Part shown: positions 8,961-17,610 of the stretch, in pieces
Layout of the letters: each line of letters begins with the position of its first letter
Position numbering within the stretch: the stretch's first letter is position 1
From: Bradyrhizobium arachidis
GTDB taxonomy: Bacteria; Pseudomonadota; Alphaproteobacteria; Rhizobiales; Xanthobacteraceae
Direction: 5' to 3'
Assembly: GCF_024758505.1 (NCBI RefSeq)
Contig: NZ_CP077970.1
Span: forward strand, 7,874,001 to 7,938,000
DNA: 64,000 bases
Notes under the pieces: generated by a model
Databases searched by the model: none
Seen by the model: only the letters and a program-made list of their open reading frames with translations
What the model was told of the DNA's origin: nothing
Translations under genes and position numbers: made by a program

Positions 8961-9023
8961 ATCATCGCGAGGAGCGCCTGCGGCGGCATTGTGGATTGCT
9001 TCCCTTGCGCTCGCAATGACGAC
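8961..9023. repeat. Degenerate intergenic repeat (TCATTGCGAGCGAAGC family)
   Basis: The sequence runs ATCATCGCGAGGAGCG ... GTGGATTGCTTCCC ... GCTCGCAATGACGAC. It is a worn copy of the palindromic element found intact at 37643-37729 inside the cox operon, whose arms read CGTCATTGCGAGCGAAGC and CTTCGCTCCTCGCAATGACG. Here the outer arms still pair, but the inner stem is weak. It lies between the GST gene and the next minus-strand gene. Confidence 0.6.
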
Positions 9024-9065
9024 GTGGTGGCGGATCCGCGCCGGGCTCGACCGGCTCCGCCGATC

Positions 9066-10052
9066 TCACGGCGCCGCGGTCACGACGATCGTCCTGTTTT
9101 CCGTCTTCTGCATGCTGCGGCCGCGCGCGCTTGCCTTGGTGACGGTCGTGTCCGCGATCCTGCGTGTCATGCCATCCTCGACCGAAAACTCGGCGCGCGC
9201 GTCGAGCGAGAGCACCATCTGCTTGACGATGCCGTCGATCTCCTGCGGCGTGACGCTGTTGCCGGCAGCCACCATGAGCTTCCTGGTGAGCGACTGCATC
9301 AGCTCCTTCAGCGACGCGGGATCGTAGGCCGTGGTGTTGACGTAGGTGCGCTTGCCGGATGCGCTATCTGCCGCAGTGAGCTCGAAGCTGGAGTTGGATT
9401 TCATCGCGCCGCCGCCGAGCGGATTGTCGACAGCATCGCTCGTGCGCCTGACCTCGTGCAGCTTCATCCCGGTGGATTGCGCCTTGGCGAGTTGCGGCAG
9501 CTCCTCCAGATAGTTGGCCGCGGCCTTCACGGCGTCGGCCTCGATCAGGCCTGCCATGATCTGGTTGAGCGCGGTGACGAGCTGCGGCTTGTCCTTGAAT
9601 TGCTCCGTGATGCGGCCGGCCATGGCGCGCAGGGCGGCCCTGGCTTCGTCGAGATTGTCGACGCGCACCGGCTTGCCTTGCCGGTCCGTGGTGGCCTTGA
9701 TCGGGACGTCGTCCAGCGCCTTCGCGGCAGATCGCACCATAGGCAGCGTCGGGTCGTTACCCTCGGCCGTGGTGCCGCGGCGGACATAGGTGATGCGAAA
9801 GCCGTCGGCGACCTTCTCGTCGATCGAGAGCTCGGCGCGCGTCCTGATCAGGGAATTCCTCGCCCCGCCCTCCGCGCGCATCTCGTCGGTGCGGGTTTCG
9901 GTCTCGATGACCCAGCGGCTGCCGACCGGTGGATTGAAGGGACGCTCGGTGGTGTCGGCGGCGAGCGCGCAGGCGGCCTGGAGCGAGAGCGTCGCGGCGG
10001 CCCCGATAAAGATCGCGGCGAGGCGAAGCCTGACGGCTTTCGGATGTGTCAT
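9066..10052 (-). CDS. Periplasmic protein of unknown function
   Basis: 328 residues. The N-terminus RLRLAAIFIGAAATLSLQAACALAAD is a clear Sec signal peptide with an Ala-x-Ala cleavage site near residue 32. The mature part is rich in beta-prone stretches (SRWVIETETRTDEMR, GFRITYVRRGTTAEG, RTIVVTAAP at the end) with a helical middle (AARALRAMAGRITEQFKD-like). No family is recognised with confidence. The start codon lies just after a strong hairpin that contains its GGAGGG ribosome binding site (10058-10088). The two genes upstream on the same strand are the 76-aa protein and a TauE exporter. Confidence 0.7.
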   Translation of the reverse strand: MTHPKAVRLRLAAIFIGAAATLSLQAACALAADTTERPFNPPVGSRWVIETETRTDEMRAEGGARNSLIRTRAELSIDEKVADGFRITYVRRGTTAEGNDPTLPMVRSAAKALDDVPIKATTDRQGKPVRVDNLDEARAALRAMAGRITEQFKDKPQLVTALNQIMAGLIEADAVKAAANYLEELPQLAKAQSTGMKLHEVRRTSDAVDNPLGGGAMKSNSSFELTAADSASGKRTYVNTTAYDPASLKELMQSLTRKLMVAAGNSVTPQEIDGIVKQMVLSLDARAEFSVEDGMTRRIADTTVTKASARGRSMQKTENRTIVVTAAP

Positions 10053-10057
10053 TGCAG

Positions 10058-10088
10058 CCCTCCAGGCCCTTGGTGGCGGCCTGGAGGG
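10058..10088 (-). promoter_or_regulatory. Perfect 11-bp hairpin sequestering the ribosome binding site of the downstream gene
   Basis: CCCTCCAGGCC at 10058-10068 pairs perfectly with GGCCTGGAGGG at 10078-10088, leaving a 9-nt loop. Read on the minus strand, the 3' arm GGCCTGGAGGG contains the Shine-Dalgarno sequence GGAGGG, followed by CTGCA and the ATG at 10052. The hairpin would therefore hide the ribosome binding site. It could instead be a terminator for the upstream 10125-11131 genes, but no U-run follows it. Confidence 0.6.
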
Positions 10089-10124
10089 GTTGGGTTCAAA
10101 TGCGAGGTCTGGTGTTGGCGAAGA

Positions 10125-10355
10125 TCAGCGCCCGTGCGTGCGCAAAAACTTCTCGCCATCCGTGGTCACGGCGATGGTGAGGCCGAGGCCTGCGCGCGTC
10201 TCGCGGGCGACGTAGCCGCGGTCGGCGGCGTCTTCCCAGATGGTGAGGCGCGGGCACGACGTCTTCCAAGTCGCGATCACCTCGGCATAGGCGCGCGGCT
10301 CGCGCGCGACCCATTCGACGAAATCGAGCACCAGGGGATCGGCCTCATCGGTCAT
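10125..10355 (-). CDS. Small conserved hypothetical protein (76 aa)
   Basis: The sequence MTDEADPLVLDFVEWVAREPRAYAEVIATWKTSCPRLTIWEDAADRGYV... followed by ITVTTDGEKFLRTHGR-like ending (IAVTTDGEKFLRTHGR) looks like a small winged-helix-like domain: three helices, then LTIWEDAADRGYVAR and a hairpin GLTIAVTTDGEKFL, which in MarR-like folds is the wing. Its ATG overlaps the stop of the TauE gene (ATGA), so the pair is translationally coupled. Function unknown; a regulatory or small accessory role is only a guess. Confidence 0.7.
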   Translation of the reverse strand: MTDEADPLVLDFVEWVAREPRAYAEVIATWKTSCPRLTIWEDAADRGYVARETRAGLGLTIAVTTDGEKFLRTHGR

Positions 10356-11131
10356 TGCAAACCTCCCTTGTCGAACGCCGCCAGCACGGGCGTGCGCACC
10401 AGAAGCCAGCTTCCATAGGCGATGTAGTAGCAGGCGATGGTGGTGATCAGCCGTGTCGCCCAGACGCGGTATTGCTGGTCGCTCATCGCTTCCAGGATGC
10501 GCCGCGCCAGCGTGGTGCCGAGCATGGAGGCGGCGATCGCGACGCCGGCAAGCACCGGATCGAGCGTCGCCGCCTGGTCGATGATGCCGCCAAAATAGAT
10601 CAGCTTGGTGAAGTGGCTGGCGACCTGGCAGGTCGCCTTCGTCGCCACGATCTCACGGCGACCGAACTTGCCGCCAAGGAAGAAGGTGTCCATCAGCGGA
10701 CCGGACACGCCGGTCATCAGCATCAACCCCATGCAGATCGAGCCGTAGAATGTGCCCTGCCAGATGCTGTCGGGATTCGGCTTGATGCCCGCGGGCATCA
10801 GCCGCGCCATGAACGGGGTGACGCCGAGCAGCAGCAGCGCGACCGGCTTGTCCGGCACGTAGCGCGTGATCGACCAGGCGCCGAGCGCAAGCGCGCAACC
10901 GATCAAATAGACCCCGACCGGCCGCCAGCGGATATGCGCGCGCCACAGCACCGCACGCCAGCCGTTCGAGGCCATCTGCGTGATCGCGTGCAGCACCATC
11001 GCGGTCGGCAGCGGCATCAGCGCCAGCAGCACGCCGATCAGGATCAGCCCGCCCGCCATGCCGAACAGCCCCGACAGGAATGCCGTCGCGACCATCAGCA
11101 ATCCGAGTGCAGCGATCATGATGGGCGTCAC
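10352..11131 (-). CDS. Sulfite exporter TauE/SafE family membrane protein
   Basis: 259 residues with about seven to eight membrane segments, including IMIAALGLLMVATAFLSGLFGMAGGLILIGVLL (the conserved family N-terminus with G-x-x-G-M-A-G-G), LPTAMVLHAITQMASNGWRAVLW and SICMGLMLMTGVSGPLMDTFFL, the second-half repeat. The family exports small anions such as sulfite or sulfoacetate, or acts on related organic acids. A GTG at 11131 follows AGGAG by 8 nt and is preferred over the longer frame to 11155. It is divergent from the LysR gene, which is the natural candidate for its control. Confidence 0.88.
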   Translation of the reverse strand: MTPIMIAALGLLMVATAFLSGLFGMAGGLILIGVLLALMPLPTAMVLHAITQMASNGWRAVLWRAHIRWRPVGVYLIGCALALGAWSITRYVPDKPVALLLLGVTPFMARLMPAGIKPNPDSIWQGTFYGSICMGLMLMTGVSGPLMDTFFLGGKFGRREIVATKATCQVASHFTKLIYFGGIIDQAATLDPVLAGVAIAASMLGTTLARRILEAMSDQQYRVWATRLITTIACYYIAYGSWLLVRTPVLAAFDKGGLQ

Positions 11132-11335
11132 GAAGGATTCTCCTGTGATCGGCACGGCTCAACGTCAGGGACGCGAAGCTGCTTCACTCCCTCGCCCCGC
11201 TTGCGGGGAGAGGCGAACAACGGCAGGCATCTCGAAAGCAACTTGGAATTATACTCATTCTTGTGCCGCGCTTGTCCTGCCTGCGCAAACTGAGTTATCT
11301 TGCCCTGGCATCAGTTTTCCTGAGGGTCCACGGCC

Positions 11336-12253
11336 GTGCGGCGGCTGCTCTTTCTCAACGGCATCAAGGCGTTCGAGGCGGCGGCGCGCACCGGCAGCTT
11401 TGCCTCGGCCGGCATCGAGCTGAACGTGTCGGCGGCCGCCGTCAGCCGCATGGTGCATCTGTTGGAAGAGCGGCTCGGCGTGGCGCTGTTCGAGCGCAAA
11501 GCCAACCGTCTGGTGCTGACGCAGGCCGGCCGCGCCTATCAGAGTGGGCTGACGCCGATCTTCGATGCGCTGGCAAGCCTCACCGCACAGGTGACGGCGG
11601 CGTCCAGCCTGCGCGTGCTGACCATCGGCGTCGGCCACACCTTTGCGATGCGCTGGCTGATCCCGCGGCTGTCGGAGTTTCGCAGCGAGGAGCCCGACAT
11701 CGAGGTGCGCTTCACCACCGGCGGCGCGGCGGTGCCGTTCGGCGAGGACTGGAGTTGCGGCATCAAGCTCGGCACCGGCGACTGGCCGGGCCTCGTCGCC
11801 GAGCCGCTATTCGCCGGCGATCTCACGCCGGTCTGCGTGCCCCGGCTCGGCACGTCGCTGAAGAGGCCGTCCGACCTGAAGGCGCCGAGCCTGATCCGCG
11901 TCGCGCATTCGCCGGATGACTGGCCGATCTGGCTCAAGGCCGCCGGCCTTCCGCGCCTCACCGCGCGCGGGCCGGAGTTCGAGTTCTACGGCCAGGCGCT
12001 GCAGGCAGCCAGCGACGGGCTCGGCATCGCCATGGGCATCCGCCCCTATATCGATGACGACCTCGCCGCCGGCCGGCTCGTCGCGCCGTTCGATCTCTCC
12101 GTGCCCAAGGGCATGCGCTGGTATTTGGTCTATCGCAGCTTTCAGACCGAGCAGCGCGATTTTGCGGCGTTCCGGCGCTGGATCATGCGCGCCGCCGCGG
12201 AACCCGCCGCGCGGCCTGTCCGGCGGCCCGCGCGCGGCGCAGCGCGGACCTAA
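11336..12253 (+). CDS. LysR-family transcriptional regulator (GcvA-like)
   Basis: 305 residues. The N-terminal winged helix (about 3-62) reads RLLFLNGIKAFEAAARTGSFASAGIELNVSAAAVSRMVHLLEERLGVALFERKANRLVLTQAGR, the standard LysR HTH. The effector domain contains LTIGVGHTFAMRWLIPRLSEF and SDGLGIAMGIRPYIDDDLAAGRL, typical of the GcvA/AmpR-like subgroup. It starts with GTG after GAGGGT. A LysR gene divergent from a transporter gene usually controls it from the shared intergenic region (11132-11335), so tauE is the likely target; the inducer is unknown. Confidence 0.92.
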   Translation: MRRLLFLNGIKAFEAAARTGSFASAGIELNVSAAAVSRMVHLLEERLGVALFERKANRLVLTQAGRAYQSGLTPIFDALASLTAQVTAASSLRVLTIGVGHTFAMRWLIPRLSEFRSEEPDIEVRFTTGGAAVPFGEDWSCGIKLGTGDWPGLVAEPLFAGDLTPVCVPRLGTSLKRPSDLKAPSLIRVAHSPDDWPIWLKAAGLPRLTARGPEFEFYGQALQAASDGLGIAMGIRPYIDDDLAAGRLVAPFDLSVPKGMRWYLVYRSFQTEQRDFAAFRRWIMRAAAEPAARPVRRPARGAART

Positions 12254-12354
12254 GCACGGAACCGGGCAAAAAAGCCGCCGCGTGTGAACGGCTTCACAGT
12301 CGCTAACGCCGAAACGTGGTCCTCTGACTCTCCAATGAGAAACGGGGACTACGA

Positions 12355-12576
12355 ATGACGACCATGTATGACGGCTTTGACATTGAATCGTTCGAAGCTG
12401 GCAAAGGCCTTTGGCATGCCCGCATCCGCCGCGCCGATCTGAGCCCGCTCGCCATCGACGGCGTGCTGTTTCCGGCGATGGAGATGGGCTTTGCCTGGCC
12501 CGACGCCCAGGCCGCGATCGCCGATGCAAAACACCACATCGACCGCTTTCGCCGTCGCATCACCAGCGACGAATGA
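12355..12576 (+). CDS. Small conserved hypothetical protein (73 aa)
   Basis: A compact frame: MTTMYDGFDIESFEAGKGLWHARIRRAD, then LDGVLFPAMEMGFAWPDAQAAIADAKHHIDRF-like ending in a basic helix (IDRFRRRITSDE). The beta-beta-alpha look and the phrase GLWHARIRRAD suggest the same general layout as small HicB-like or DUF6566-like domains, but I do not assign a family. It begins a run of three short plus-strand genes. An internal ATG at 12364 is an alternative start. Confidence 0.65.
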   Translation: MTTMYDGFDIESFEAGKGLWHARIRRADLSPLAIDGVLFPAMEMGFAWPDAQAAIADAKHHIDRFRRRITSDE

Positions 12577-12614
12577 GATTCGACGCACGGCCGGGACAAT
12601 CAGGGGAAACAGTC

Positions 12615-12848
12615 ATGGCGTACATCGAATTCGAAGAGGCTCAACCGGTGGCCCGACCGCTGGCCCGGTCGGTGCTGGCGGGATGTCCGGACTGCACGGG
12701 CGAGCTCACCGTGCTGCGCGTGATCGGCGGCCGCGCCGGCTGCGAGTACTGGACCATGCGCTGCACCGCATGCGGCGGGATCCATCTCGACATCCTCGAG
12801 CCCGCCGAAGCACGCGCGCCGGACGACGGACCGCAGCCGGCGGCGTAA
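12615..12848 (+). CDS. Small zinc-ribbon-like protein (77 aa)
   Basis: Begins MAYIEFEEAQPVARPLARSVLAG and carries two CxxC knuckles 31 residues apart: CPDC and CTAC, with GGIHLDILEPAE after the second. This is a treble-clef or rubredoxin-like zinc-binding pattern. AGGGGAAAC precedes the ATG at 12615; the frame is open upstream, but the sequence there is only shadow. It lies between the 73-aa gene and the HAD gene on the same strand. Function unknown. Confidence 0.7.
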   Translation: MAYIEFEEAQPVARPLARSVLAGCPDCTGELTVLRVIGGRAGCEYWTMRCTACGGIHLDILEPAEARAPDDGPQPAA

Positions 12849-12885
12849 CGCGGAAGCGCACATGGGGCGCAGGCGAGGCACGACG

Positions 12886-13395
12886 ATGATCAAGGCTCTG
12901 CTGCTTGACCTCGGAGACACGCTGATCGACACCCACAAGACGCCTCCAGCGCCGTTTCCCGGGGTCGAGGACGCCCTTGGTGTCCTCAAAACCCTGGAGA
13001 CGGCGGACCACAAGCCGCTGGTCATGTGTCTGGTCTCTGATTTCACGATGCCGGAACCGCGGACTCCGGAGGCCATTGCAGCGGCATTCGCCGACTATCT
13101 CCGGGAGCTGGACAAGACCCACCTGCGGCGCTTCTTCGAGCCGGTCGACGAACGCGTGACGCTGTCGACCCATGCCGGACAGCGCAAGCCCGCCGCCATC
13201 GTGTTCAAGATGGCACTCGAGCGCGCCAAGGTCCACGGCACCCTCCGCAATACGCTCTTGATCACGGAGAACGCCGAGCATATCAGGGTGTGCCGCGACG
13301 AGCTTCACATGAAGACCCTGCAATTCGGCGTCGACTTCACCGCCTGGTCGGAAGCGCCGAAGCTGATCTCGCAGACGATCGGCGCGGACGCATAG
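12886..13395 (+). CDS. HAD-superfamily hydrolase-like protein
   Basis: 169 residues. Motif I is LLLDLGDTLID (nucleophile Asp and second Asp, D-L-G-D-T), motif II is probably VMCLVSDF (Ser), and the motif III lysine lies in QRKPAAIVF. The cap region is small. The place of motif IV reads LLITENAEH, with no acidic pair of the usual GDxxxD kind, so metal-dependent phosphatase activity is not certain. The start is set at the ATG at 12886 after GAGG; the frame is open from 12862. Substrate unknown. Confidence 0.78.
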   Translation: MIKALLLDLGDTLIDTHKTPPAPFPGVEDALGVLKTLETADHKPLVMCLVSDFTMPEPRTPEAIAAAFADYLRELDKTHLRRFFEPVDERVTLSTHAGQRKPAAIVFKMALERAKVHGTLRNTLLITENAEHIRVCRDELHMKTLQFGVDFTAWSEAPKLISQTIGADA

Positions 13396-13437
13396 GTGAT
13401 GCGTGATGAGATTAGGTTGAGCTGGTGCGACAAGCGC

Positions 13438-13464
13438 CCACCCTCCCCTGGAGGGGGAGGGTGT
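13438..13464. repeat. Short palindromic repeat (CCTCCCCTGGAGGGGGAGG)
   Basis: CACCCTCCCCT pairs with GGGGGAGGGTG around CTGGAG, giving a compact hairpin upstream of uvrB. The same sequence forms both ends of the long repeat at 41700-41880. It lies between the HAD gene and uvrB, on the same strand, and could act as a weak terminator of the HAD transcript, though there is no U-run. Confidence 0.6.
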
Positions 13465-13587
13465 CAGCCCGTGTGATGACCACCTCAACCAACCCCGCGC
13501 TTGCTGCTGCCAACCTGCTGTCAGCAGCCTCGCTGTGACAGGGCATTCGCCCTTTCCTGCGGGCCGGACTCGTCCCATATTCCGGCC

Positions 13588-16485
13588 ATGGCGAAGAAAC
13601 CTGCTCCCCCCGCAAAATCCGGAAAATCCCCCAGATCCAAGGCACATCGACCCGATGTGCAGCCGATCGCGCCGGCACTGGCCGAGCTCCTCAATCCCGC
13701 GATCAATCGCGGCGAGAGCGGCATCGGCTCGTCCACGGGGTTGCAGCCGCCGCCCGACAATTCGCGCGACCGCCGCGCGGGCGGCGAGGCCGCGGCGCAT
13801 CGCGCGCGGGCCTCGACGCCGAAGGAATTTCCTTCCGACCGTCCCGCGGGCCTCGACGAGGCGCCGCAGGCGAATTACGGCACGTCGGCCACGATCCCGT
13901 TCCTCGACCCGGAACTGGCAAAGCAACTGGGCCTGCCGACCGAGGAGGACGATGCGGACGCGCTTGCCCGCCCCCCGCGCAGCAAGATGGAAGCGCTCGG
14001 CGTCAGGGCGACTGCGGACGCGCTGGAGGCGCTGATCCGCGAAGGCCGCCCCGAGTTCCGCAAGGATGACGGTTCGATGCGGGTGTGGACGCCGCACCGG
14101 CCGCCGCGCCCGGAAAAGTCCGAAGGCGGCGTGCGCTTCGAGATCAAGTCGGCCTATGAGCCCAAGGGCGACCAGCCCACCGCGATCGCCGAGCTCGTCG
14201 AAGGCATCGAGCGTAACGACCGTTCGCAGGTGCTGTTAGGGGTCACCGGCTCCGGCAAAACCTACACCATGGCAAAAGTGATCGAGGCGACGCAGCGCCC
14301 TGCCCTGATCCTGGCGCCAAACAAGACCCTCGCCGCCCAGCTCTACGGCGAGTTCAAGAGTTTTTTCCCCGACAACGCGGTCGAGTATTTCGTCTCGTAT
14401 TACGATTACTACCAGCCGGAAGCCTACGTTCCGCGCACCGACACCTATATCGAGAAGGACTCTTCCATCAACGAGCAGATCGACCGCATGCGCCATTCGG
14501 CGACGCGCGCGCTGCTCGAGCGCGACGACGTCATCATCGTCGCCTCGGTGTCCTGCATCTACGGTATCGGCTCGGTCGAGACCTACACCGCGATGACCTT
14601 TGCGCTGAAGAAGGGCGAGCGCATCGACCAGCGCCAGCTCATCGCCGACCTCGTCGCCCTCCAGTACAAGCGCACCCAGGCCGATTTTACCCGCGGCACC
14701 TTCCGTGTCAGGGGCGACGTCATCGACATCTTCCCGGCGCACTATGAGGACCGCGCCTGGCGCGTGAACCTGTTTGGCGACACCGTCGAGAATATCGAGG
14801 AGTTCGATCCGCTCACCGGCCACAAGCAGGACGAGCTCGAATTCATCAAGATCTACGCCAACTCGCACTATGTGACGCCGCGCCCGACGCTGGTGCAGGC
14901 GATCAAGTCGATCAAATCAGAGTTGAAGCAGCGGCTCGACCAGCTCCACGACCAGGGGCGCCTGCTGGAGGCGCAGCGGCTGGAGCAGCGCACCACCTTC
15001 GACCTCGAGATGATGGAGGCGACCGGAAGCTGCGCCGGCATCGAGAACTATTCGCGCTACCTGACGGGCCGCCGCCCCGGCGAGCCCCCGCCGACGCTGT
15101 TCGAATACGTGCCCGACAACGCGCTGATCTTCGCCGACGAAAGCCACGTCACCATTCCGCAGATCGGCGCCATGTTCCGCGGCGACTTCCGCCGCAAGGC
15201 GACGCTGGCCGAATATGGTTTCCGCCTGCCGTCCTGCATGGACAACCGTCCCTTGCGTTTCGAGGAGTGGGACATGATGCGGCCGCAGACGGTCGCGGTG
15301 TCGGCGACGCCGAGCGGCTGGGAGCTGAACGAGAGCGGCGGCGTGTTCGTCGAGCAGGTCATCCGCCCGACCGGCTTGATCGATCCGCCCGTCGACATCC
15401 GCCCGGCCCGCACCCAGGTCGACGATCTCGTCGGCGAAGTCCGCGCCACCGCGAACGCCGGCTATCGTTCGCTGATCACCGTGCTGACCAAGCGCATGGC
15501 CGAGGACCTCACCGAATATCTGCACGAGCAGGGCATTCGCGTGCGCTACATGCACAGCGATATCGACACCATCGAGCGCATCGAGATTATCCGCGACTTG
15601 CGCCTCGGCGCCTTCGATGCGCTGGTCGGCATCAACCTCTTGCGCGAAGGCCTCGACATTCCCGAATGCGCGCTGGTCGCTATCCTCGACGCCGACAAGG
15701 AAGGTTTTTTGCGCAGCGAGACCTCGCTGATCCAGACCATCGGCCGCGCCGCGCGCAACGTCGACGGCAAGGTGATCCTTTATGCCGACCAGGTCACGGG
15801 ATCGATGGAGCGCGCCATCGCCGAAACCAACCGCCGCCGCGAGAAGCAGGTCGAGTACAACACCGCCAACGGCATCACGCCGGAGAGCGTGAAGAAGCAG
15901 ATCGGCGACATCCTCAACTCCGTCTACGAGCGCGACCACGTGCTGGTCGAGGTCGGCGGTCACGACATGACCGACGACGTCATCTCGATCGGCCACAATT
16001 TTGAAGCCGTGCTCGCCGATCTCGAAACAAGGATGCGCGAAGCCGCCGCCGACCTCAATTTCGAGGAAGCCGCACGTCTGCGCGACGAAGTCAAGCGCCT
16101 GCGCGCCACCGAACTCGCCGTGGTCGACGACCCCACCGCAAAGCAGCGCACCGTGCAGGGCAAGGCCGGCGCCTACGCCGGCACGAAGAAATACGGCGAC
16201 GCCGCGAATCTTCCCGTCAGCGCGATGAAGAAGAAGACCGTCGGCTCAGCACTGAAAGCGAGCGGCGGCAGCGGCTCAAAAGTGCACAAGCCGCATCTCG
16301 ACGAAATGCACGGCCCGGAGTCGCTGCCCTATCGTGCGGAGCGTGCGCTGCCGGCAAAACCGTTCGGCAGCACCAGCCGGATCATCCAGCCGACGGACTC
16401 AAGGCAATCGGGGCCGGAGTTCGGGCCGGCGCCGAAGTCGACGGGTGGCGCGCCGGGACGACGGGGTGGGTGGAAGAAGAGGTAA
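13588..16485 (+). CDS. uvrB: Excinuclease ABC subunit B with N- and C-terminal extensions
   Basis: 965 residues against about 670 for Escherichia coli UvrB. The conserved body starts near residue 180 ([20 protein letters not shown]). Walker A is GVTGSGKT at 218-225, the beta-hairpin region is [12 protein letters not shown], the helicase motifs include FADESHVTI and IGRAARN, and the UVR domain that contacts UvrC is at about 806-841. UvrB is loaded on damaged DNA by UvrA and then recruits UvrC. The 180-residue head is Pro/Ala/Arg-rich and the 125-residue tail is basic and low in complexity. The start is the ATG at 13588. Confidence 0.97.
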   Translation: MAKKPAPPAKSGKSPRSKAHRPDVQPIAPALAELLNPAINRGESGIGSSTGLQPPPDNSRDRRAGGEAAAHRARASTPKEFPSDRPAGLDEAPQANYGTSATIPFLDPELAKQLGLPTEEDDADALARPPRSKMEALGVRATADALEALIREGRPEFRKDDGSMRVWTPHRPPRPEKSEGGVRFEIKSAYEPKGDQPTAIAELVEGIERNDRSQVLLGVTGSGKTYTMAKVIEATQRPALILAPNKTLAAQLYGEFKSFFPDNAVEYFVSYYDYYQPEAYVPRTDTYIEKDSSINEQIDRMRHSATRALLERDDVIIVASVSCIYGIGSVETYTAMTFALKKGERIDQRQLIADLVALQYKRTQADFTRGTFRVRGDVIDIFPAHYEDRAWRVNLFGDTVENIEEFDPLTGHKQDELEFIKIYANSHYVTPRPTLVQAIKSIKSELKQRLDQLHDQGRLLEAQRLEQRTTFDLEMMEATGSCAGIENYSRYLTGRRPGEPPPTLFEYVPDNALIFADESHVTIPQIGAMFRGDFRRKATLAEYGFRLPSCMDNRPLRFEEWDMMRPQTVAVSATPSGWELNESGGVFVEQVIRPTGLIDPPVDIRPARTQVDDLVGEVRATANAGYRSLITVLTKRMAEDLTEYLHEQGIRVRYMHSDIDTIERIEIIRDLRLGAFDALVGINLLREGLDIPECALVAILDADKEGFLRSETSLIQTIGRAARNVDGKVILYADQVTGSMERAIAETNRRREKQVEYNTANGITPESVKKQIGDILNSVYERDHVLVEVGGHDMTDDVISIGHNFEAVLADLETRMREAAADLNFEEAARLRDEVKRLRATELAVVDDPTAKQRTVQGKAGAYAGTKKYGDAANLPVSAMKKKTVGSALKASGGSGSKVHKPHLDEMHGPESLPYRAERALPAKPFGSTSRIIQPTDSRQSGPEFGPAPKSTGGAPGRRGGWKKR

Positions 16486-16503
16486 GGAGCGCAGCGCCCG
16501 CTT

Positions 16504-16887
16504 TCACCCCATGCTCGCGAACACCACCGCGAGCACCGACATCATCATCACGATGGTCACAAGCTGCAGCGAGGCGACCGGCTGGGTACGCCATTCCGTG
16601 ATCTTGTCTGACAGCGACAGGCGGCCGTCGAAGAAGATCGGCTCGTAGACGGTCTTGCAGAGCGACGGAAATTTTGCGCCGAGCGTCGAGGCGAGAGCTG
16701 CGTGGCAGAGCGAGGCTGAGATGACGAAGATGGCGACGCCGGGGTCGCCGACGAGGTCGTGATTGCCGGCGAGCTTGAGCAGCAGGGAGGCAGCGGCAAA
16801 ACTCGGAAAGCTCTGGAAGATCGCGGTCAGCGCAAAACCTTCGACGAGGTTTTGCAGGCGGGACTTCCTGATGACGGCGGCGGTCAT
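16504..16887 (-). CDS. Small integral membrane protein of unknown function
   Basis: 127 residues with three probable membrane helices: LVEGFALTAIFQSFPSFAAASLLLKLA, GVAIFVISASLCHAALASTL and SLQLVTIVMMMSVLAVVFASM at the C-terminus. Between the second and third is a soluble loop with EPIFFDGRLSLSDKITEWRT. I recognise no family. It converges on uvrB with a 17-bp gap and is preceded by a palindromic repeat. Codon use agrees with the surroundings. Confidence 0.7.
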   Translation of the reverse strand: MTAAVIRKSRLQNLVEGFALTAIFQSFPSFAAASLLLKLAGNHDLVGDPGVAIFVISASLCHAALASTLGAKFPSLCKTVYEPIFFDGRLSLSDKITEWRTQPVASLQLVTIVMMMSVLAVVFASMG

Positions 16888-16976
16888 GGCACGGCTCCCT
16901 GATGACGTGCGTATGAAGGTAGCCGTGGCCTGCGAGGGGCGATGTGAGGTGTGTCACGCCCCTGCTTCCGCCTTGG

Positions 16977-17030
16977 GAATGAGGGGCGCGATGGATTCCG
17001 GGCTCGCGCTATCGCGCGCCCCGGAATGAC
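16977..17030. repeat. Partial palindromic repeat (TCATTCCGGG family)
   Basis: The stretch GGATTCCGGGCTCGCGCTA ... GCGCGCCCCGGAATGAC nearly matches the right half of the element at 5036-5141, there reading GGATTCCGGGCTCGCGCTAA. The left half is reduced to GGAATGAGGGGCGCGAT. It sits in the gap between a membrane-protein gene and a SEC-C pseudogene. Confidence 0.7.
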
Positions 17031-17045
17031 GGTTTTGGAGGGAAA

Positions 17046-17323
17046 TCACCCCCTGCCGGCGGCTACTCCCTGAAAGTAGTAATTCCGGTTGGTGCCGTCA
17101 TAGGCGCCTGACGTCATGCAGCAGGCTTTGAAACCTGCGCGCCGAGCCGCAGGGGCAGAGGTCGTTGCGGCCGAGTTTTTCGAACAGCTCGACGTCGCCA
17201 TGGACGACGCGCACGCCGCGTTTGCCCGCGCGCTTCACATGGGTTTCCGAGGGGAAAGAATTCCGCCGCTTACGCGTGACGCTGAAAGCTGGGGAGGTTT
17301 TCGAGATCGCGAACTCTGCGCAT
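17046..17323 (-). pseudogene. SEC-C motif protein, broken by two frameshifts
   Basis: Reading from the ATG at 17323, [14 protein letters not shown] runs into a stop. The next frame continues with [44 protein letters not shown] third frame then completes the motif as [20 protein letters not shown]. Together they give one small protein with the C-x-C ... C-C zinc-binding SEC-C motif found at the SecA C-terminus and in many stand-alone proteins. The span of 278 nt fits two single-base insertions, one near TTTCAAAG. It is either a recent pseudogene or carries sequencing errors. Confidence 0.65.
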
Positions 17324-17610
17324 GACGCCCTCCATCGGTTGGGACTACGCGGCCGATCGCCGCAGCGTCTCGCTAGCACGGGCATCATGATCGCGGAAGC
17401 CGGCCGCTTCGATCCCGCGCATCGCGCCAGCCGGTGTGTGCTTTTCACGCCACCTGGCTGCCGCGCGGCCCGCGAACCCGGGCAGGCATTCGTCGCCATC
17501 GTGCGCCATGAACCTGGCATTGCCGGCCCGCGTCAAACCGTCTGCAATCCCTCTGTGGTTTTGCGGATTGCAACGCGTTGATGCGGACAGCCGATGAGGG
17601 TGGGCACGGA

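Noticed and set aside
13501..13587. Upstream start of uvrB giving 994 residues
   Set aside because: The additional 29 residues (rich in Cys, Gln and Arg) show no coding bias; [10 protein letters not shown] at 13588 is the first plausible start.
17345..17509. Possible 54-codon gene on the minus strand upstream of the SEC-C pseudogene
   Set aside because: A start at the ATG at 17509 gives a hydrophilic peptide with no recognisable pattern and no good ribosome site. I could not support it; the interval 17324-17610 is left as intergenic.
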